A stretch of 64,000 nucleotides of DNA from Liolophura sinensis (Eukaryota; Mollusca; Polyplacophora; Chitonida; Chitonidae): contig NC_088302.1 of assembly GCF_032854445.1 (NCBI RefSeq), forward strand, positions 21,339,788-21,403,787, given 5' to 3'. Under the pieces are notes generated by a model. It saw only the letters and a list, made by a program, of their open reading frames with translations. It was not told the DNA's origin and made no database searches. Shown here in pieces: positions 36,400 through 46,795 of this stretch. A program made the translations under genes and the position numbers. How positions within the stretch are numbered: the first letter of the stretch is position 1; every line of letters begins with the position of its first letter.

Positions 36400-36637
36400 G
36401 ATTTATTTGATCGGTGCTTAGGCCTTGTTTTCAAGAATATTTCACAAAATACAACATTAGTCAGCATTATGGTGGAAGGAAACCATTCAGAGCCGGAGGA
36501 AAACCAAGATCATCTGCAGGTTGATGCCAGACCTTCTCATGTACAGCCGGAGATGATGATTTGAACTCACAACGACTGGCCACATTGGTGAGAGGCTTCT
36601 GGGTCATGGCGCCACGCTGGCACACTAACCATGGAGT
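36400..36637 (-). mobile_element. SINE family 1, full length
   Basis: On the minus strand it begins near 'ccatggttagtgtgccagcg' (A-box region), carries 'gtcgttgtgagttcaaatca' (B box) and ends with an eroded version of the tail motif and 'aaataaat'. Confidence 0.85.
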
Positions 36638-36714
36638 CAGTCTAATATCCGGCTGAAAACTATTTTTGTTCAGTCATTATGGTGTAAATATCTGTAAAAA
36701 GCAAACATGAAAGT

Positions 36715-36975
36715 GGGGGCCTCTGTGGCTCAGTTGGTTAGCGCGCTAGCGCAGTGTAATAACTCAGGAGCCTCTCGCAAATGCGGTCGTTGTGAGTTCA
36801 AGTCTAGCTCATGCTGGCTTCCTCCACGGCCGTACATGAGAAGGTCTACCTGCTACCTGTGGATGGTCGTGGGTTTCCCCAGCGTGGTCTTCTCCCACAA
36901 TAATGCTGGTCACTGTCATATAAGTGAAATATTCTTGAGTATGGCGTAAAACACCAATCAAACAAATAAATAAAT
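36715..36975 (+). mobile_element. SINE family 1, full length
   Basis: Head 'tctgtggctcagttggttag' (A box), 'gttgtgagttcaagtctagc' (B box), body 'ataatgctggtcactgtcat', tail 'cgtaaaacaccaatcaaaca' plus (AAAT)n. It lies 78 bp from, and opposite to, the copy at 36400. The open frame 36707-36949 belongs to it. Confidence 0.9.
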
Positions 36976-37863
36976 CAAACAGGAAAGTTTATCAGTCACT
37001 TGCCAAAGGTCGGTGGTTTACCCCAGGCATTCTGCTTTCCTCCATCCATATAACTGACTGTCATTGTAAGTTAACAATTCTTGGCATGATGGTGTTACCT
37101 TTTTGGAAAAATGTTGTTGTGGTATCATTAAAACCAATGTGTCATTTGATTAATTATGGAGCCTTTCTTACTACTCCAGCTTAAATACAATTTGGTAATA
37201 TAATCAAATGCAGTCAGTATTCAATACTGTGCAATGCAAATACTGTGTACTTCAAATTTTTTCAAATTTAATGACGTCAAAAGTATATCCAGGTTAATAG
37301 AGGTATGTTTAAGGGCATTTAGAAGTTGGGAAATATTAAACATTGTTTTATTTCATAGTTAAATTTATGTGTTGATCTTTACTTCGATCAGTATGAAAGG
37401 CAAAGATAGTATATGTCAGATATGTAAGGCCGTTAAACACTGTCTACAAAAACAGCAAAAAAAAAAAAAAAAAATTGTTTTCAACCCAGTAAATGCATTT
37501 GAAATTTTGAATTCTAAGGGGGCCTTTTTTTGGACTCTACTGGGACCAGTGACATCACATTAGGTTTTAGCCACAACACAACAGACTGCTATATTTCATC
37601 ATCCTAAGTGCATATACATATAGATCTATGAATTCATTCACTGAATGGACCTTAAAACAAACTATTTTAAGAAAAAATATATGGATGTGATATCACCAAT
37701 ACCCTCTGGGTCACTACAGACCACCGTAGAATTTGATGTTTTAAAACCTTTTAATCAAATAGGTCAGTGTTTAATAGCCTTTAAGTATAATCAAATATAT
37801 ACTTCGTTTTAGTGTTGTTGTTTTTTTTTTTTGTTTTTTTTGTCTTGGATGTATTGAAGACCA

Positions 37864-38172
37864 AGGTTCTTCCCATTATAAGCTGTAAGTTGGGCGAACT
37901 TGGGTAAATTTTGGTCAGAAATTTCAATTTTGGATTCAATAGTTCCAAATTTTTTTCAGGGAAATGACAGATGGACAGGGAAAAATAGGTCAAAGTTACT
38001 GAAAATCAAAAAGGTTCTTCCCAATACAAGCTGTAAGTTGGGTGAACTTGGGTAAATTTTGGTCAGAAATTTCAATTTTGGATTCAGTAGTTCCAAATTT
38101 GTTTCAGGGAAATGACAGATGGACAGGGAAAAATAGGTCAAAGTTACTGAAAATCAAAAAGGTTCTTCCCAA
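37864..38172 (+). repeat. 148-bp tandem duplication, 2.1 units
   Basis: The anchor 'aggttcttccca' recurs at 37864, 38012 and 38160. The two full units are nearly identical. Confidence 0.9.
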
Positions 38173-38699
38173 TGACAAAGTAGGGCACTTTTCAAGAGAT
38201 CCAGTGCTCATAGAAATGTATCCATGGTTTCTGTGTGGGACCCAAGTGGGCAGCCTTCATTGGCTCCAGGTGGGCTCAGCATGGGTTCTACATCAACATG
38301 GCGTAAACATGGGATCAATATGGTACCTACACGGTACCCATCTGGGCGTAACGTTGGATGTATGTGGACTTCCTCTGACTCAGTTTTACATTCTTCAGTT
38401 ATTGCTGTCAGCTTGATGCATAACCAGCACTTGTTTACTGTCTTGTGCATAAGGAAAACTGACTTACATTATCAACACCAATTCAGAAGTGAAAATAATC
38501 ATATTTTCATGAAACACAAAGTACTGCTACCCACTCATTTTTACGAATGCTCAGCACTATAAACAAGTAAACAAGTATGAGAAACCATCTCCAAACAAGA
38601 ATAAGTCTGACCACTGGATGACATTGAAAAATTACATTTATAGTAAACACCTACTCTACAGTATGTTCTAAACCACTTTAGAGACTGAAGACTTTAAAA

Positions 38700-38945
38700 A
38701 TGGTACTTCTTGTTGCATCACTCAGAACTAAGAGATTAGAGCAAGGAAGTACGACTGGTTGGCCCAGAGTCAGTATAATCTGACAGGGTGAGGTGTGAGC
38801 ATAATGTGCCTTGGTGGGGTGTCAGTACAATGCCACTGAGTGGGGTGTCAGGACAATATGACAAGGTGGATGTCAGTATAGTGTGACTTGGTGGAGTGTA
38901 ATGGGATTTAGTGGGGGTATAACCTGAATGGGTGGCTCATTTTGG
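38700..38945 (+). mobile_element. Diverged fragment related to SINE family 2
   Basis: The sequence 'gactggttggcccagagtca' followed by 'gtataatctgac' and three short reiterations of 'ggggtgtcagtacaatg'-type text match the middle of the SINE-like copy at 56435. Confidence 0.4.
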
Positions 38946-40504
38946 TGCAGATACTACAGCTGTTCAGCTTTTTTCAGCTCTTAATTCTCTTCCACCAATT
39001 AATCGTTTCGTTCTTCTTTGTTTTGGAGTTTATTTTTTTTTTCCAAACAAGTAAAACAGGAGCCCCAAAATAGCAATTGACAATCTAAGCATTCCTTGAC
39101 ATTTTATTTACTACTCATGCTTACATGCCCTGAGCTATGTTTAGATGTGAAAAGAGATGTACATGTCACTTATATGGAGTTTAAACAATTTTGTGTTAGA
39201 GCTTGTACAGCTTGTAACATGTCCTCGTGGATGATGAGTGTTGCGTGGAAATACTGAAGAACCCACGACAAGAGATTCAAAACGAGCAATTCGAATGTTG
39301 CTTTAAATTTGTTGAGACTGCCAGTAATTTGTAACCGATCCAACATTCTCATACTGGCACGATGCTTATTGTTGTTCCTGTTGTTGTTGTAAAGTGGATA
39401 TCGTAGTGTAACTTTCCTGAGATCAGTTACCATATTTTTTTTTTTTGCCAGGAATAAATCTGATAAGTTTATCAAATCAAACTGATATATACGCACAGAG
39501 TAAGATTAAATGTTTTGAAACGTTGAAAACGCGCGTCTTGGACCGATCGGACAGCGATACTCACTCAACCCGCGTTTCTCCATATCACCAAAAGTTAAGC
39601 CCAATGAAAAGCTTCCATACATTACCGGACTGTTAGAAAGAAGTAAAAGAATTAACCAAACCGCACCATAAAAATATTCAGGATATAGCATATATACAAC
39701 TTCGCAGCATGAACACATGATATTTTCACGGCAGCAAAAATGGACCAAAAATGCAGAATTAATACATATTATTCAGCGTAATTTCTTTCATCCAAACCAC
39801 CGATGCCGAAAATATTTAGTGACTTAACAAAATGAATGCATCGACAGATCTATGCAAAACTATTCAACTAACCTCAAAGCATTCATAACTACGTTTTCAA
39901 AATTCTTAAAATCAAGTTACCACAAAATGTAGGCAAAATGTATAGCGAAATACCCCAGATAAATACTCTGAATGAGTACTAAAAATGGATAAACAAAGTT
40001 ATAGGATCGTACACCGTAAGAGATCGAGAGGGTCCTGTTTCCTTCCAAACGGTTATCACCTGTTTTAACTTGAAGCCAGTTTCGTTGAAATCTTCATGAA
40101 TGGTAAAATCATGTACAGTACATAGTCGGCCATATCACACTACATCATATGTATCAATTAATTTAATTAGCATCCCAAACAAGCTTAACGGAGGTCGGAA
40201 TAATAAATGCGAATGTTGAAGTGGAACAAAAAATAGCGTTTCTTCTAAGGCATATGCCAATAATGGCACAAGTTTGACCGGTTGATTCATGTTAAAAGTT
40301 GGCCTTGATGGATGGAAGCAATCGCGGCCATTTCACAAGCCCATAACGTTCCATGCATGGAGTTGACAACGGGTTTGTTTACAAATGGCCGCCAACGTCG
40401 CTAGTTCTAGTAAATAGAATGTCAATAATTATTGGTTGCTGGTTTTTAGTCCCATATTATGATTGGCTCAAACTGGCGAGTTCTGGAACAGAATTAACCC
40501 TCTC
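38946..40504. other. Upstream region of the peptidase-like gene
   Basis: Apart from the weak minus-strand frame at 39170-39496, no feature is recognised. The 40300-40504 part is less A+T-rich and precedes the TATA box. Confidence 0.3.
39170..39496 (-). CDS. Unrecognised minus-strand open frame of 108 codons, possible terminal exon
   Basis: The last two thirds (about 39173-39360) encode an amphipathic, protein-like sequence ('ITGSLNKFKATFELLVLN', then 'HATLIIHEDMLQAVQAL') ending in a stop. The first third is Asn-rich and looks low-complexity. A candidate acceptor (gatctcag|gaaag) lies near 39418, but its pyrimidine tract is poor. A possible upstream exon (acceptor ttctaacag near 39630, donor before gtgagt near 39560) does not join in frame with certainty. 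I do not recognise the product, and chance is a real alternative. Confidence 0.2.
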   Translation of the reverse strand: MRIYQFDLINLSDLFLAKKKNMVTDLRKVTLRYPLYNNNRNNNKHRASMRMLDRLQITGSLNKFKATFELLVLNLLSWVLQYFHATLIIHEDMLQAVQALTQNCLNSI

Positions 40505-40511
40505 CCAAGGG

Positions 40512-40519
40512 TATATAAG
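40512..40519 (+). promoter_or_regulatory. TATA box of the peptidase-like gene, flanked by an inverted repeat
   Basis: The core 'TATATAAG' is flanked by CCAAGGG (40505-40511) and CCCTTGG (40522-40528). Transcription would start near 40540-40550. A non-coding first exon follows with donor 'atag|gtaaga' at 40742/40743, and there is no ATG between the predicted start and that donor. Confidence 0.6.
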
Positions 40520-40544
40520 GGCCCTTGGCCTGAAATCGGCGTCA

Positions 40545-40742
40545 CTTCAGCCTTGACAAGCGAAGAACTCACGTCGCTCTTGACAGCAAATTGGAACAAT
40601 TCTCCTGTCTCTTGATCAATCAAACGCAACAAATTCTTCTCGTTACTCTTCGAATTTCAATTTTTAATTCCTTTACCCAATTTCTCACCTTGCTTTATTT
40701 CTTTACAGCTTAATTCCCGCTTGTAGACTCCTATTAAAATAG
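40545..40742 (+). other. Predicted non-coding first exon (5' UTR) of the peptidase-like gene
   Basis: This exon is inferred from the TATA box, the good donor (atag|gtaaga) and the acceptor 'ttttcacag|GACAA' at 40963/40964. It contains no ATG, so the first ATG of the spliced mRNA is the one at 40969, in the favourable context ACAAATGG. The exact 5' end is a guess. Confidence 0.45.
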
Positions 40743-40968
40743 GTAAGAGTTTTGCCTTTATATTCTTTTCGCCATTACAACACAGTTATGGTTTATAAAT
40801 TTTATGACGTCACACTGGCCGTGACGTAGGTAACCGTAATCAAATTTTGTGCTCTTTCGAACACAACGACACCAACTTTTGCTTTCACTGTAAGTTTAAA
40901 ATATAATTAATTACCTGTGCTGGTTTCTTAGTAATGGATTTTTTAATACTATATTTTTCACAGGACAA

Positions 40969-43631
40969 ATGGCCCAGCAGTCCTCTGCAGGGATCTTGTC
41001 CTGCTTTGCTTTTGTTTTCTTCATCTGTCGTCATTGGAAAGGTAAATTTTAATGTAACCTTAAATAAACACTGATTTTTTTTGTTTATCATAATGTCCTT
41101 CAGTCCGTTTCGTTTTTTGTAAAAACTTAAATCTTCTAATTTGTCCTCAGCCAAAAAGAAGACCAAGAAAAACAACAGGAAAACAAGGAGACTCTCACGA
41201 TGCTGTTGGTCAGCAGAAGATGGAGCAGGTAAGTAAAAAATATTAGTTTATAAAGGTTAATAACCATATAGACCTATTATCAGTAATTTAAATTGTGAAA
41301 CTTAACAATTTCCACTTATTGAACCCTTATCTTTTTATCTTTTTGTTTTAAACAGACATCCTCATCTCCACTTCTACTCCCCTTCCCTCAACAACACCTC
41401 ACCCAAACCGTGTTCCTAACTCCTCTTCCCACCCCATCCCTTCTCACACTGACCCTTCCCCGAGCCCTTCTCCTGCCCTCCCCACTTGCCCTGTCCCCTC
41501 TCCTAACCTCACCCATTCTCCTGATATCACCCCTTTCCACGTCTCTTCTGAATTCACTCCTTCCCATGTCCCTATTCCTGAACTCGCCCCTTCCCATGTC
41601 CCTATTCCTGACTTCACCCCTTCCACTGTCCTCATTAATGACTTCAACCTTTCCCACACACCCTCTCCTGACCTCACCCCTTCCCCAATCCCTTCCCCGA
41701 TCCCTTCTCCTCACCTCATCCCTTCCCCCATCCCTATTCCTGACACCCTTTCTCCTGATCCCATCACTCCCTCTGTCTCTTCTCCTCACCTCATCGCTTC
41801 CCCCATCAATATCCCTGACATCACCTCTTCCTCCACCCCTTCTCCTGTCCTCACCCCTTCCCCTCTCCCTTCTCCTCACCTCATCCCTTCCCCCATCCCT
41901 ATCTCTGGCATCATCTCTTCCTCCATCCCTTCTCCTGTCCTCACCCCTTCCCCTCTCCCTTCTCCTCACCTCATCCCTTCCCCCATCCCTATCTCTGACA
42001 TCACCTCTTCCTCCATCCCTTCTCCTGTCCTCACCCCTTCCCCTGTCCCCTCTGCTGACCTCACCCCTTCCTCCATCCCTTTTCTCTCTCCCAGGCCAAT
42101 CCCTGATCCAGACCTCTCCCACTCTGCTCAACCAGCTTCCTGTCCTCCTCACACCAGGAAGAAGACATCACAGAAGAAACGCAAGAAGAAGAAAAAGAGT
42201 AAGTTTATTTAAGTAGAAATTTCTGATACTTTGACATGTGTTTGTAAAGCTGGTGGTTTGATTTCTTCACAGATACTCTTTTTCCTTTCATTTCAGACAC
42301 ACTGTCAGCTACCACCCCTTCTCCTGTCTACACCTCTACCATCACCCAATTTCACAACCTTACTCCTTCCCCTACCCCTTCACCTGACCTCACCGTTTCT
42401 CCCATCCCTTGTCCTGACCCCACCCCTTCTTCTGACCTCACCCCTGTCCCCATCCCTTCTCCTGTCTCCATCTCTTCTCCTGACCCCATTCCTCCTGACC
42501 TTACCCCTTTCCCCATCCCTTCTCCTGTCCCTGTCCCCATCCCTTCTGTCCCTGTCCCCATCCCTTCTACTGTCCCTGCCCCCATCCCTTCTCCCGACCC
42601 TGCCCCCATCCCTTCTCCTGTCCCTGTCCCCATCCCTTCTGCTGTCCCCATCACCTCTCCTGTCCCCATCCCATTTCCTGACCTCACCCCATCTCCTCAC
42701 TCCACCCCTTCTTCTCACTCCACCCCTCCTAGGCCCTCCACTTCCCCCACTACAATCCTGCCAGGAATTTTAAGAACATCATCAGACACCACAGCAAAGA
42801 TGTCAAAGAAGAAGAAACAAAAGAGGAAAAAGAAAAGTAAGTTTAGTTAAACCAACAAATTTAACTTGGTAATACTGGTACATCTGGTCACCTGTCTTTT
42901 CACTCATTTTCCCCCATCTCATTGCAGACACCCCATCAAACCCACAGGACATTGATCCCAGGCCAAAAGGAAGGCGGCCACCACATTTTCCACTTAACTC
43001 GGTACAAGGAGATTTTTCCCAAGGTAGGATCCCGCAAAAGCACCACACCTCGCGTTTCCCGAATACGCAGTGCTGCAGTATCGCGTTTGTGGCAGCATTA
43101 CGCGCGCGTCTTTTCCCCCCTGCATTCTGGGACCGAGAGGCGGTCAATCGTGCCGTTTTGATGGGAGATGAGATTCATACGCGACGCGTCGTGGAGCTTG
43201 GCCGCCATCTCACAGGGGAGACGCGCCTCTGTTTCGACGAAATGGACAATTTTCTTTGGATTGATAACACTTTCTTGAAGGTAAGCTTTAATAATACAGT
43301 CTTTTATGGTTCTTTTGGTATGTCTCCAACTTTAGCTGGAGAATTTGGTACAGTAACTTTTGCTCATGCCTTAAGTCTGTCTCTTTCAGATCCATTTCAT
43401 GCTGCACTTTTAACTGCTGGAAACCTCACCACCTCCATTTTTCGTGGGGAATCTGGTATTTACTTCTTTGACAGCCATAGCAGGGACAAAGATGGACAGG
43501 TTGCTGAATGCGGGACGGCCATTCTCGCGCATTTTAAGGATATCGCGCATTTTTACGACTACATAACCCAGAAGGAAAGGGCAAGTACTATCTATAACAT
43601 TGTTGGTTTTAAAGTAACAATTGATAATTAA
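40969..43631 (+). CDS. Pro/Ser/Thr-rich protein with C-terminal UL36/C76-like cysteine deubiquitinase-type domain, complete, five coding exons
   Basis: Exons are 40969-41041, 41151-41228, 41356-42198, 42297-42836 and 42928-43631; all four introns are phase 1 and the frame stays open for 745 residues to TAA at 43629. Residues 1-25 contain a hydrophobic run ('GILSCFAFVFFIC', possible signal anchor), followed by a Lys/Arg cluster (27-39). Residues 52-331 and 332-511 are low-complexity P/S/T-rich blocks, each ending in a basic cluster of the 'KKRKKKKK' type that could act as a nuclear or nucleolar signal. Residues about 532-745 form a compact domain: 'SVQGDFSQG' (536-544), 'NTQCCSIAFVAAL' (557-569; candidate nucleophile Cys560 or 561), 'WDREAVNRAVLMGDEI' (579-594), 'FDSHSRDKDGQ' (692-702; Asp693/His695) and 'GTAIL' (707-711). 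Gln, then Cys, then Asp-x-His matches the layout of herpesvirus large-tegument (UL36, peptidase C76) deubiquitinases and of cellular or transposon-borne relatives. That family assignment is by pattern recall only. No frameshift is seen. The function is unknown; cleavage of ubiquitin or NEDD8 is inference. Confidence 0.72.
41776..42045 (+). repeat. Coding tandem repeat of about 90 bp (30 residues) in exon 3 of the peptidase-like gene
   Basis: Three consecutive repeats encode variants of 'HLIPSPIPIS' then 'SSSIPSPVLTPSPLPSP'. Units are close to identical at the nucleotide level ('cttctcctgtcctcacccct' recurs three times), which points to recent slippage or unequal exchange within the exon without breaking the frame. 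Confidence 0.8.
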
Positions 43632-43803
43632 TGAGGTAATTTCTAGTATTACATTGATTAAATGCTTTAAAGCACTTGGACAACTAAACCATTATTTTAA
43701 TCACTATTTTCTGTCTAAATTTCAGATAAATGTATGTCGATTGATGCTGAGAAGAGAAACTGGCTTCACAAACTTATTAATTTAATTAATAGTTATAGTG
43801 CAA

Positions 43804-43809
43804 AATAAA
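43804..43809 (+). promoter_or_regulatory. Polyadenylation signal AATAAA of the peptidase-like gene
   Basis: A canonical hexamer lies about 170 bp after the stop codon, followed by a T-rich stretch. A second cluster (AATAAA near 43867) may be an alternative. Confidence 0.5.
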
Positions 43810-44791
43810 ATTATTTTTATTTTTTGTGTATATATATAATGTTTTGTTTTTCTATTTATAAAAAGCAAATAAAAATGAATGTATTCTCAGTTGTTTCATT
43901 TTTTTTCCTGTTAAACTTAAGTTAAAATGTTACAATAAAAAATTTGAAAAATTTTGTGTTGGTTGTTTTTCAGTGCAGAGCTTTGAATCCTGCTCTATAT
44001 ACAATAACATGTAACTGTTTTACATTTTAACTGTGGTGTGCTTGTGTAATGTAGAACAAAATTTTTGTTTTCAACCTTAAATTTCTAGTTTCTTTCATTC
44101 CAGGGGTTAACATGTTATCTCTCATTTTTGATTTCTTACAGGTTTAAAAAAAAATCATACTATTTTCACTTTTGGCATTTCAACTTTTTTGGCACATGAA
44201 ATTTTGCCAGTCAATGTTTTTGGCACGCTTTTCTTTAAATAACAGTTTTACAAATAAACTAGGTGTGTATTCTGCACCTACAGTCCATTCTTTATGACTT
44301 TGTTCTGGTTGTTCTTTGTTTTGTTTTTCATGTGAAAGTGATTAAACTTTGATTGTGGTTGATTAATTTAGTGGCTTTGTTTTTTTTGTTTTTTTTTGTA
44401 TCAGTGTAAATTGGTTGGTTTAAGAAATGACCGATTGATTGTTGGTTAATCAACCATTGTTTGTGTGACATACAAATATGCACACAATCCTGGTGAAAGA
44501 CAAATGTTCGTCAACAATGTTCGATTCCACATCCAGCCAAACAATCATAGTCGACTGCTTATTGTTATCAAGGGCCCACGAAAGGCTTACAACGAGGTCA
44601 CGGTTATAGATTTGTCAGTAACATCTGATTTATCAACCACTTGATGACCTAATTTATGTATTCATTTGATTGTTGTTTAATGCCTTACCTAAGAATCACT
44701 CAATTCTACAATGGGCCAGTCTTATGAGCAGAGCATCTCAAAATATGTAATTGTGACAGAGTAGTTTTTGTTTTTCTGTCAATCCCTTTTA

Positions 44792-45043
44792 GGGGCCTCC
44801 GTGGCTCAGTCGGTTAGCGCGCTAGCGCAGCGTAATGACCCAGGAGCCTCTCACCAATGCGGTCGCTGTGAGTTCAAGTCCAGCTCATGCTGGCTTCCTC
44901 TCCGGCCGTAAGTGGGAAGGTCTTCCAGCAACCTGCGGATGCTCGTGGGTTTCCCCCGGGCTCTGCCCGGTTTCCACCCACCTGGCCGCCGTCGTATAAG
45001 TGAAATATTCTTGAGTACGGCGTAAAACACCAATCAAAAAAAA
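44792..45043 (+). mobile_element. SINE family 1, full length with target-site duplication
   Basis: This is the best family 1 copy. A box 'tggctcagtcggttagcgcg', B box 'gtgagttcaagtcc', body 'gggctctgcccggtttccac', 3' end 'acggcgtaaaacaccaatca' plus A-rich tail. Flanked by 'tcaatccctttt' (44779-44790 and 45044-45055). Copy A of the duplication has the corresponding empty site ('ttcagtcacttttaagg'). Confidence 0.95.
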
Positions 45044-45205
45044 TCAATCCCTTTTAAGGAGTGGGACATAACACAGTGTTAATCACGATCTTTATTACAA
45101 GGAATTTCTAGATTACCACTGCTCTCATTGCTCAATCAAGCTTTGGTGCCAATACAGTGGCAGTAAAATGTTTGTGGGCCATTTCCACAGCGGTGTTTCG
45201 TTAAA

Positions 45206-45425
45206 TTACATGCACTGTAAATTTTCAACCTTTTTTTTTCTTCTTTTCAACCTCTAAAGCACTTTTTCAGTTGTGCATACAATTATTATGAAAATGTTGC
45301 TAAGAATGATTTGTTTTTGTCACTAAAGATGCAAGTTTCATAAAACTATACAAATTATTTCACTACACCCCCATAGTTCTCTCAGGATGTTTCAAAATAT
45401 TGGTGGCAGAGGTCACTTTTTTCAT
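45206..45425. mobile_element. MITE family M1 copy inside copy B
   Basis: The equivalent of the copy at 34356, with an extra T/C-rich insertion near 45232-45248. Confidence 0.7.
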
Positions 45426-45644
45426 GAATAAGGAAAGTATGTCAAATATCGTGGTAGTTTCCCCTGGAGACTGTAAACTTTCGCACTCATCAGTCAGTCT
45501 TTTTGGCGATTAATTTCGAGTCACGAGAAGAAACTACTACGCTTTTTGACATACTTATCTATTTATACTCTGAAGTATGAGGGTTTTGTACCAAATGTCT
45601 GCATGTACATGTAGGTGAAAACCCTTGAAAAGACTGTATACCAG

Positions 45645-46795
45645 TGTCAGATAGGTCAGTAGCATTATGGTCGAGTGATCAGTAGTATTATGGTCAAGTG
45701 GTCAGTAGCATTATGGTTGAGTGGCCATTGGCATTATGGTTGAGTGGTCGGTAGCATTGTGGTCAAGTGGTCAGTAGCATTATGGTCCAATGGTCAGTAG
45801 CATTATGGTCGAGTGGTCAGTAGCATTATGGTCAAGTGGTCAGTAGCATTATGGTCGAGTGGTCAGTAGCATTATGGTCAATTGGTCAGTAGCATTATGG
45901 TCCCAATGGTCAGTAGCATTATGGTCGAGTGGTCAGTAGCATTATGGTCAAGTGGTCAGTAGCATTATGGTCGATTGGTCAGTAGCATTATGGTCAAGTG
46001 GTCAATGGCATTATGGTCGAGTGGTCGGTAGCATTATGGTCGAGTGGTCAGTAGCATTATGGTCAAGTGGTCATTAGCATTATGGTCGAGTGGTCAGTAG
46101 CATTATGGTCAAGTGGCCGTAGCATTATGGTCGAGTGGTCGGTAGCATTATGGTCGAGTGGTCAGTAGCATTTTGGTTGGGTGGTCAGTAGCATTATGGT
46201 CAAGTGGTCAGTAGCATTATGGTCGAGTGGTCAGTATCAGTATGGTAGCATTATGGTCAAGTGGTCGGTAACATTATGGTCGAGTGGTCGGTAGCATTAT
46301 GGTCGAGTGGTCAGTAGCATTATGGTCAAGTGGTCAGCAGCATTGTGGTGAAGTGGTTAATAACATTATGGTCGAGTGGTCAGTAGCATATGGTCGAGTT
46401 TTCAGTAGCATTAGGCTCGAGTGGTCAGTAGCATTTTGGTTAAGTGGTCAGCAGCATTATGGTAAAGTGGTCAATAGCTTTATGGTGAAGTGGTCAATAG
46501 CATTATGGTCAAGTGGTCAGTAGCATTATGGTCGAGTGGTCGTAGCAGTATTGTCAAGTGGTCAGTAGCATTATGGTCGAGTGGTCAGTAGCATTGTGGT
46601 TAAGTGGTCAATAACATTATGCTCGAGTGGTCAGTAGCATTATGGTCAAGCTTTCAGTAGCATTATGGTCGAGAGGTCGGTAGCATTATGGTCCAGCGGT
46701 GAGTAGCATTATGGTTGAGAGATCAATAGCATTATGGTCAAGTGGTCTGTAGCATTATGGTCGAGTGGTCGGCAGCATTATTGTCGAGAGGTTAT
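45645..46795 (+). repeat. 23-bp minisatellite, about 50 units
   Basis: The unit is 'gcattatggtcgagtggtca' plus 'gta'. Variants alternate between 'tcgag' and 'tcaag', suggesting a partly higher-order pattern. The open frame 46284-46523 is a by-product of the repeat. Confidence 0.95.

Noticed and set aside
41388-42152. 254-codon minus-strand open frame rich in Arg/Gly/Asp
   Set aside because: It is the antisense of Pro/Ser-rich exon 3, whose spliced plus-strand frame is supported by matching phases on both sides.
42231-43161. Plus-strand frames starting at 42231 and 42922 and minus-strand frames 42352-43147
   Set aside because: Shadows of exons 4 and 5 of the peptidase-like gene; the 42922 frame crosses the splice acceptor.
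40969-43631. Integrated herpesvirus
   Set aside because: Only one UL36-like domain is present, in a gene with host introns, host-style promoter and polyadenylation. No other viral genes flank it.
44791-44870. Genuine tRNA gene
   Set aside because: A and B boxes belong to the head of SINE family 1; there is no complete cloverleaf and the sequence continues into the SINE body.
46284-46523. 79-codon repetitive frame
   Set aside because: Produced by a 23-bp repeat that shifts frame each unit; it is not maintained across the array.
45645-46795. CRISPR array
   Set aside because: Repeats are head-to-tail 23-bp units with no spacers, in a eukaryotic genome; it is a minisatellite.
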